Positions 42,091 through 46,798 of a DNA stretch of 46,798 nt are shown here, piece by piece; position 1 is the stretch's first letter, and the number at the start of each line of letters is the position of its first letter. The translations under genes were made by a program, and so were the position numbers. The stretch comes from Acidobacteriota bacterium (lineage in GTDB: Bacteria; Acidobacteriota; Thermoanaerobaculia; Multivoradales; Multivoraceae). Below the pieces are notes generated by a model that saw only the letters and a program-made list of their open reading frames with translations, was not told where the DNA came from and did not search any database. Location of the stretch: the NCBI GenBank assembly GCA_003388555.1, contig QQVD01000063.1:1-46798 (forward strand), written 5' to 3'.

Positions 42091-42116
42091 GCGCGGCAGC
42101 GGCACCGCGGACCCGA

Positions 42117-42368
42117 TCAGAGATCCGAGCGCTGGATCACCGATGCCGCTAGCCGGTCGACCAGCTCGCGCTGCTCGGTCGTCAGATCGGCGAGCTCCTT
42201 CTCCAGGGCGCGCTCGACGATCTCCTCGGCGGAGCGACCGAGCACCGTCGCCGCGGCGTGCAGCCGCGCGTGCAGGTTGGCGGGCAGCACCGTCTCGAGT
42301 CTCGGATAGCGTCGGCCGCTGACGGAGGTCGGCGCGACGGGCTGCTTCTCTGGTGGCTGTTTCGTCAC
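42117..42368 (-). CDS. Small protein with ribbon-helix-helix-like fold, unknown role
   Basis: About 83 residues: a disordered head, then RYPRLETVLPANLHARLHAAATVLGRSAEEIVERALEKELADL, a strand-helix-helix pattern like Arc/MetJ-type DNA-binding proteins, and a helical tail (TTEQRELVDRLAASVIQRSDL). The start at GTG 42368 is a guess based on composition; the frame is open back to 42533 but that part looks like random GC-rich translation. It lies alone on the minus strand, 26 bp from the convergent HtrA gene. Antitoxin-like or chromosomal regulator are both possible; no toxin-like gene is adjacent. Confidence 0.55.
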   Translation of the reverse strand: MTKQPPEKQPVAPTSVSGRRYPRLETVLPANLHARLHAAATVLGRSAEEIVERALEKELADLTTEQRELVDRLAASVIQRSDL

Positions 42369-42701
42369 GGCGCGTCCAGGACCCAGCGCTTCTCGAGGTG
42401 TGGCTACGCAGGGCGCTCGCGAGGCGCTCGCCTGCCGATGCTGGGCCGACGCCAGCGATCTGGCGCCGTTGTCGAGGAGGCGGAACGATGGCGGGCAGAG
42501 AGGATCTCGCGGGCGCTGCTCTCCCTGGAGCACGGAAACGCTGGTCTAGTATGCGCCAACTGCCGCTGAGCGGGCCCGAAGTCGCCACGACGCGCCACGA
42601 GCCGTCGGTTCGCTGGTGCGAAACGCCCGCCAGGTCCTCGAAGACGCGGGGCCGCCGCGTCCGCACCACCCTCCCTGGCGACGACTTGCGACCGTAGACC
42701 G
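42369..42701. other. Divergent intergenic region between the small RHH-like gene and the LOG-family gene
   Basis: About 330 bp with no gene seen. A TAGTAT at 42547-42552 on the plus strand resembles a -10 box, roughly 150 bp before the LOG-family start, without a clear -35. Confidence 0.35.
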
Positions 42702-43892
42702 ATGCGCGAGGTCGAAACCGAGGAAGAGCTGCTGCGGGAGCTGGCTGGTGACGGACTCGCCGGGCGTGTCGTGCAGGGGCTCGACCTCGCTCCGCACGCC
42801 GCTCGGCTGCACGGTGCTGCGGTGTCCGGTACGGTGTTTCTCGGCTGCCGTACGCCAGGAACCCTCGCGGCGCGACTGATCGAGCGCGGGGCTCTCCTCT
42901 TCCCCCGCCTCGACGACCTGCCCTTCGATCCCTACCGCCGCACCCTCTACACTCCCGACGAGCTCTACGAGGGCTTCGATCCCGGTCGTCCGGAGAGCTA
43001 CGCCACGACACGCGACGCGCTGATCTACGCCTGGTGGCGACAGACCGGCGGCGGCGAGCCGGAAGACCTCCGGGTCACCCTGGCGCGGCGGCTGCACGAT
43101 CTGTCGATCCACGACGGCATCCAGGATCTTCTCGGCGAGCACCGACCGGGGTCGGCCGAGCCGACCGCCGCAGCGGAAGGCGTCGAGACCGCCGCGGCGG
43201 TCGCGGCGTCTCGCTGGCCCCGCCGGATCGCGATCATGGGCGGCCACTCGCTGCGCCGCGACGATCCCCTGTTCCGCGAGGTGACGGCGCTGTCGACGCG
43301 CATCGCGCTACGCGGCTGGCTGGTGATCTCCGGAGGCGGTCCGGGCGCGATGGAGGCGGCACACCTGGGTTGCTGGCTGCACGGTGCGTCGAAGGCGGAG
43401 CGCGAGCACGTCTTCGAGACCCTCGCGGCGGCGCCCGAGTACCACGACGTCGAGTGGCTGTCGCGCGCCTTCACCGTGCGTCGGCGCCTGGCCGACGAGC
43501 GCGAGCCGCTCGCCTCGCTGTCGATCCCCACCTGGCACTACGGACACGAGCCGCCCAATCCCTTCGCCACCCGGATTGCGAAGAAGTTCAACAACTCGCT
43601 GCGTGAGGAAGGACTCGTGACCCTGGCGACCGGCGGTATCGTGTTCACGCCGGGCAGCGCCGGCACCGTGCAGGAGATCTTCCAGGACGCGGCACAGAAC
43701 CACTACCGGGTCGGTGGCCTGGTCTGCCCGATGGTCTTCCTCGGGCGCGAGCACTGGAGCCGGCGTCTGCCGGTGTGGCCGCTCATCGAGGCGCTGTCGG
43801 AGGGTCGCCTTTGGGGGCGCAGGGTGGCGCTGGTGGAGACGGTAGACGAGGCGGTCGAGGCGCTCGATCGCCTCACGACGGTCGAGTTCTGA
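42702..43892 (+). CDS. LOG-family Rossmann-fold protein (possible nucleotide 5'-monophosphate hydrolase)
   Basis: The 396-residue product has an N-terminal domain (~1-170) I cannot assign, then a LOG/lysine-decarboxylase-like Rossmann domain: RRIAIMGGHSLRRDDPLFREVTALSTRIALRG, VISGGGPGAMEAAHLG, and TGGIVFTPGSAGTVQEIFQDAAQNHY near residue 316. PGSAGTVQE is the PGGxGTxxE active-site motif of the family with Ser-Ala in place of Gly-Gly/Phe. Relatives include cytokinin riboside phosphoribohydrolase LOG and E. coli PpnN. The large N-terminal domain sets it closer to the PpnN-like, two-domain members than to short LOG enzymes. ATG at 42702 is the first start. Confidence 0.82.
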   Translation: MREVETEEELLRELAGDGLAGRVVQGLDLAPHAARLHGAAVSGTVFLGCRTPGTLAARLIERGALLFPRLDDLPFDPYRRTLYTPDELYEGFDPGRPESYATTRDALIYAWWRQTGGGEPEDLRVTLARRLHDLSIHDGIQDLLGEHRPGSAEPTAAAEGVETAAAVAASRWPRRIAIMGGHSLRRDDPLFREVTALSTRIALRGWLVISGGGPGAMEAAHLGCWLHGASKAEREHVFETLAAAPEYHDVEWLSRAFTVRRRLADEREPLASLSIPTWHYGHEPPNPFATRIAKKFNNSLREEGLVTLATGGIVFTPGSAGTVQEIFQDAAQNHYRVGGLVCPMVFLGREHWSRRLPVWPLIEALSEGRLWGRRVALVETVDEAVEALDRLTTVEF

Positions 43893-43993
43893 GGCGACGG
43901 TCAGGCCCCCTTCCCTATGGAGGACCGGATCGGCGTCACGGGTCACGAGGCCGTCGGGGCACGGTCGCCTCTCGGGCACGGCCGGAGGCCAGC

Positions 43994-46039
43994 TCAGCCG
44001 TCCAGGAGCGCTCGCAGGCGATCCGCCACGGCTACGGGAGTGAAGCCGAACTCACGCTGCAGGTCGGCATAGGGCGCCGAGGCGCCGAATCCGTCGACGC
44101 CGAACACCGCACCGCCCGCTCCCACCCAGCGCTCCCAGCCGAACGGCGTGGCCGCCTCGACCGCCAACCTCGCGGTCACCGCTGGAGGCAGGACCCGATC
44201 GCGCAGCTCCCGTGGCTGGCGGCCGAACAGCTCCCAGGAGGGCATGCTGACGACCCGCACCCGACGTCCCTCCCGCTCGAGCACCTGCTGTGCCTCGAGC
44301 GCCACCCAGACCTCCGATCCGGTGGCCACCAGCAGCGCTTCCGGATCGCCGCCGCTCGCCTCCCGCAGCACGTAGGCACCCTGGCGCACCTCGTCGAAGC
44401 GGTTCTCTGTCTCGGCAAGCACCGGCAGACCCTGACGGGTGAGCACCAGGCAGCTCGGACCTTCACGGTGTTCGAGCGCCGCGATCCACGCCGCAGCCGT
44501 CTCGTTGGCGTCGGCGGGTCGCAGCACCAGCACGCCGGGGATGGCGCGCAACGCCGCCAGTTGACTCACCGGCTGGTGCGTGGGGCCGTCCTCGCCGAGG
44601 AAGATCGAGTCGTGGGTGAGCACGAAGATGGAGGGCTGGCGCATCAGGGCGGCGAGTCGGATCGACGGCCGCATGTAGTCGGAGAAGATCAGGAAGGTGC
44701 CACCGTAGGGCCGCAGCAGACCGCTCAGGGCCATGCCGTTGATCGCCGCCGCCATGGCGTGCTCGCGCACCCCGAAGTGGATGTTGCGGCCGGCACCGTC
44801 GGCGCTGAACACCGCCTCGCCGTCGAGCCAGGTGTTGTTCGAGCCGGTCAGGTCGGCCGAGCCGCCGACCAGCTCGGGAACCGCTGCACGCAGCGCTCCG
44901 AGGACCTGGCCGGAGGCCTTGCGGGTGGCGACCTTGGCGCCGCGCTCGAACGAAGGCAGCAGTGCACGCAACTCGGGCAGCTCGCCGCGGCCACGGCGTG
45001 CCAGCTCGGCGGCCGGCTCCGGGTGGTCGACGCCGTACGCCTCCAGGCGGCGCTCCCACTCGAGACGCAGCTCAGCCCCTCGCTGGGCATTGGCGACGAA
45101 GGCCTCGCGGGCGGCGGGCGGCACGTGGAAGGACTCGTCCTCCGGCCAGCCCAGGGCGCGCTTGGCCAGTCGGGCCTCCTCCTCGCCCAGCGGCTCGCCG
45201 TGCGCCTTGGCGGTGCCCTGGCGGTTCGGGCTGCCGTGACCGATGACGGTGCGCACGGTGATCAGCGTCGGCTGATCGATGCGCTCGGCCTGCTGCATCG
45301 CACCGGCGAGCGCTTCGAGATCGGTGCCGTCGGCGACCTCGAGCGTGTGCCAACCATAGGCAGCGAACCGTGCCGCGACGTCCTCGGTGAAGGCGAGCGC
45401 GGTGGAGCCGTCGATCGAGATCTGGTTGGCGTCGTAGAGCACGTTCAGCTTGCCCAGCCGCAGGTGACCGGCGAGCGAGCAGGCCTCCGATGCGACGCCC
45501 TCCATCAGGTCGCCGTCGCTCGCCAGCACCCAGGTCCGATGATCGAAGAGGGTGTAGCCGTCACGGTTGAATCGCTCGGCGAGCAGCTTCTCGGCCATCG
45601 CCATGCCGACCGCGTTGCTGATCCCCTGGCCCAGCGGTCCCGTCGTCGTGTCGACGCCCGGAGTGTGGCCGTACTCGGGATGTCCCGGCGTCTTCGAGCC
45701 CCACTGGCGGAAGTTGCGCAGCTCGTCGAGCGAGAGGTCGAAGCCGGACAGGTGCAGGAGGCCGTAGAGCAGCGCCGAAGCGTGGCCGCAGGAGAGCACG
45801 AAACGATCCCGATTCGGCCAGCGCGGCGCCGCGGGATCGAAGCGCAGGAAGCGCGAGAACAGCAGGTAGGCCATCGGCGCCTGGCCCATCGGCGCGCCCG
45901 GGTGGCCGCTGTTCGCTGCCTGCACCATGTCCACCGCGAGGAAGCGCAGGGCGTTGATCGCCGTGTCCGCGTCGACGACGACGGACGACGCCGAAGGGTG
46001 CATGGACGAGGAGGTCGGGGAGTCGTCGGCAGGGCTCAT
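43994..46039 (-). CDS. tkt: Transketolase
   Basis: Thiamine-diphosphate enzyme of the pentose phosphate and Calvin-type pathways, moving two-carbon units between sugar phosphates. The 681-residue product, normal length, has [43 protein letters not shown], the thiamine-diphosphate motif [61 protein letters not shown] with the catalytic Glu, and [26 protein letters not shown]. The start ATG at 46039 precedes a variable lead of about 22 residues. It converges with the LOG gene 101 bp away; tRNA-Ser diverges on the other side. Confidence 0.96.
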   Translation of the reverse strand: MSPADDSPTSSSMHPSASSVVVDADTAINALRFLAVDMVQAANSGHPGAPMGQAPMAYLLFSRFLRFDPAAPRWPNRDRFVLSCGHASALLYGLLHLSGFDLSLDELRNFRQWGSKTPGHPEYGHTPGVDTTTGPLGQGISNAVGMAMAEKLLAERFNRDGYTLFDHRTWVLASDGDLMEGVASEACSLAGHLRLGKLNVLYDANQISIDGSTALAFTEDVAARFAAYGWHTLEVADGTDLEALAGAMQQAERIDQPTLITVRTVIGHGSPNRQGTAKAHGEPLGEEEARLAKRALGWPEDESFHVPPAAREAFVANAQRGAELRLEWERRLEAYGVDHPEPAAELARRGRGELPELRALLPSFERGAKVATRKASGQVLGALRAAVPELVGGSADLTGSNNTWLDGEAVFSADGAGRNIHFGVREHAMAAAINGMALSGLLRPYGGTFLIFSDYMRPSIRLAALMRQPSIFVLTHDSIFLGEDGPTHQPVSQLAALRAIPGVLVLRPADANETAAAWIAALEHREGPSCLVLTRQGLPVLAETENRFDEVRQGAYVLREASGGDPEALLVATGSEVWVALEAQQVLEREGRRVRVVSMPSWELFGRQPRELRDRVLPPAVTARLAVEAATPFGWERWVGAGGAVFGVDGFGASAPYADLQREFGFTPVAVADRLRALLDG

Positions 46040-46223
46040 GGTTCCTCGCTCTTGCGGGTTCGCGGGTCGGGCCGCAGTGTAGCGCGGGACCCGGAAGGCG
46101 GGAGTCGAAGACGGCGGCGGCGTGGGCGGCGCGGAGACAACGACGCAGGAGGCGCTGGCGCCGGGCGATGCAGCGGGCGATGCAGCGGGCTGCTCGTGGA
46201 GAGGTCACCACGCCCGCGGATCT

Positions 46224-46253
46224 TTGACGCCCCGCCGCACGGCCACATATAGT
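46224..46253 (+). promoter_or_regulatory. Sigma70 promoter of tRNA-Ser
   Basis: TTGACG (46224-46229) and TATAGT (46248-46253) are 18 bases apart. The predicted start near 46260 is only about 5 bases before the mature tRNA. The -35 box is identical to that of tRNA-fMet at 19484. Confidence 0.8.
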
Positions 46254-46264
46254 CCACCCTCTGC

Positions 46265-46356
<92 letters not shown>

Positions 46357-46358
46357 AG

Positions 46359-46375
46359 CTCCCGCTTGGCGGGAG
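46359..46375 (+). terminator. Hairpin directly after tRNA-Ser (possible terminator or processing signal)
   Basis: CTCCCGC-TTG-GCGGGAG, a perfect 7-bp stem with a 3-base loop, starts three bases after the tRNA CCA. No T tract follows, so it may aid 3' processing rather than act as a classic terminator. It also forms the first, best preserved linker of the repeat array. Confidence 0.4.
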
Positions 46376-46378
46376 GGA

Positions 46379-46798
46379 GGGATTCTCGGCGGCGCTTCGC
46401 CGCTAGCGGCGAAGCTGGGCACCGAATCCCTGGACTCCTGCCACAGAAAGCTCACGCTTGCCGGGACGGAGGGATTCTCGGCGGGCTCGCTGGCGCAAGA
46501 GCCAGCGTTTGGCGGCGAATCCCTGTCTCCTGCTACGCAAAGCTCACGCATCCCGGCAAGGGAGCTAGGGATTCTCGGCGGCGCTTCGCCGCTAGCGGCG
46601 AAGCTGGGCACCGAATCCCTGGACTCCTGCCATAGAGAGCTCACGCTTGCCGGGACGGAGGGATTCTCGGCGGGCTCGCTGGCGCAAGAGCCAGCGTTTG
46701 GCGGCGAATCCCTGTCTCCTGCTACGCAAGCTCCCGCATCCCGGCAAGGGAGCTAGGGATTCTTGGCCGCGCTTCGGCGCTAGCGGCGAAGCTGGGCA
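46379..46798. repeat. Alternating palindromic repeat array (A-B-A-B-A) downstream of tRNA-Ser, continuing past the window
   Basis: Units start with GGGATTCT(C/T)GG at 46379 (A), 46471 (B), 46568 (A), 46660 (B) and 46756 (A, cut by the edge). A units are 92 bp and B units 96-97 bp, giving a higher-order period of about 189 bp. Each unit has GGGATTC at the left and GAATCCC about 45 bp later, enclosing a hairpin: in A a 22-bp perfect palindrome centred on CGCTAGCG, in B the stem CGCTGGC/GCCAGCG. Linkers share CTCCTGC and AAAGCTCACGC-type words. Open frames through it simply repeat and show no coding character. Confidence 0.92.

Noticed and set aside
42117-42368. Toxin-antitoxin pair based on the small ribbon-helix-helix-like protein
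   Set aside because: No toxin-sized gene is next to it; neighbours are an HtrA protease and a LOG-family enzyme on the other strand.
46163-46186. Two copies of GGGCGATGCAGC upstream of transketolase
   Set aside because: Only two 12-bp copies in GC-rich sequence; too little to call a regulatory site.
46379-46798. CRISPR array
   Set aside because: Units are about 94 bp with internal palindromes and the sequences between repeats are not unique; no cas genes are present.

Overview
The window is very GC-rich, gene-dense chromosomal DNA. It carries two tRNA genes, a cell-wall/division cluster, a meso-diaminopimelate-type MurE and a pentaheme cytochrome paired with an FG-GAP/UnbV (CRTAC1-type) protein. 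This mix, with extreme GC at third codon positions and many TPR and PilZ proteins, suggests a Gram-negative-type Acidobacteriota bacterium (Thermoanaerobaculia/Holophagae-like). That placement is an inference from gene content; no rRNA gene is present. I see no insertion sequence, prophage or CRISPR array.

Layout. (1) 1-12200, minus strand: a canonical dcw cluster read right to left, mraZ-rsmH-ftsL-ftsI-murE-murF-mraY-murD-ftsW-murG-murC (murC cut by the left edge). Most junctions overlap (TTGA, ATGA, GTGA, TGATG), so translation is probably coupled. A promoter and 10-bp-periodic TGGAN boxes lie before mraZ, as expected for MraZ autoregulation. (2) 12600-19204, minus: two SurA/PrsA-type peptidyl-prolyl isomerases, the repair helicase Mfd and an FtsB/DivIC-like protein. 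(3) 19484-19734, plus: initiator tRNA-fMet with a strong sigma70 promoter and a downstream hairpin. (4) 19767-32126, minus: a colinear run from pentaheme cytochrome/TPR through CRTAC1 and a PilZ protein to an ABC importer (binding lipoprotein, ATPase, fused permease) and an MFS transporter. (5) 32725-34062: clpS facing a cysteine/cystathionine beta-synthase gene. (6) 34611-38817, plus: TraB-family membrane protein, XRE regulator with a palindrome on its promoter, TPR protein, and an exported unknown protein with a 25-residue internal duplication. (7) 38926-46039: glucose-6-phosphate isomerase and transketolase (minus), HtrA/DegP-like protease and LOG-family protein (plus), and a small DNA-binding-like protein (minus). 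(8) 46224-46798: tRNA-Ser(GCU) with its promoter, followed at once by an alternating array of about 94-bp palindromic repeats that runs off the right edge.

Themes: peptidoglycan precursor synthesis and septation (1 and 2), envelope protein folding and quality control (the two PPIases, HtrA), respiratory or extracytoplasmic redox plus metal-type uptake (4), and central carbon metabolism (pgi, tkt). The features most worth follow-up are the tRNA-Ser-linked repeat array, the MraZ-like operator, the XRE/TPR/secreted-protein neighbourhood beside a TraB protein, the cytochrome-CRTAC1 pair with its mini leader ORF, and an in-frame minisatellite in murF.
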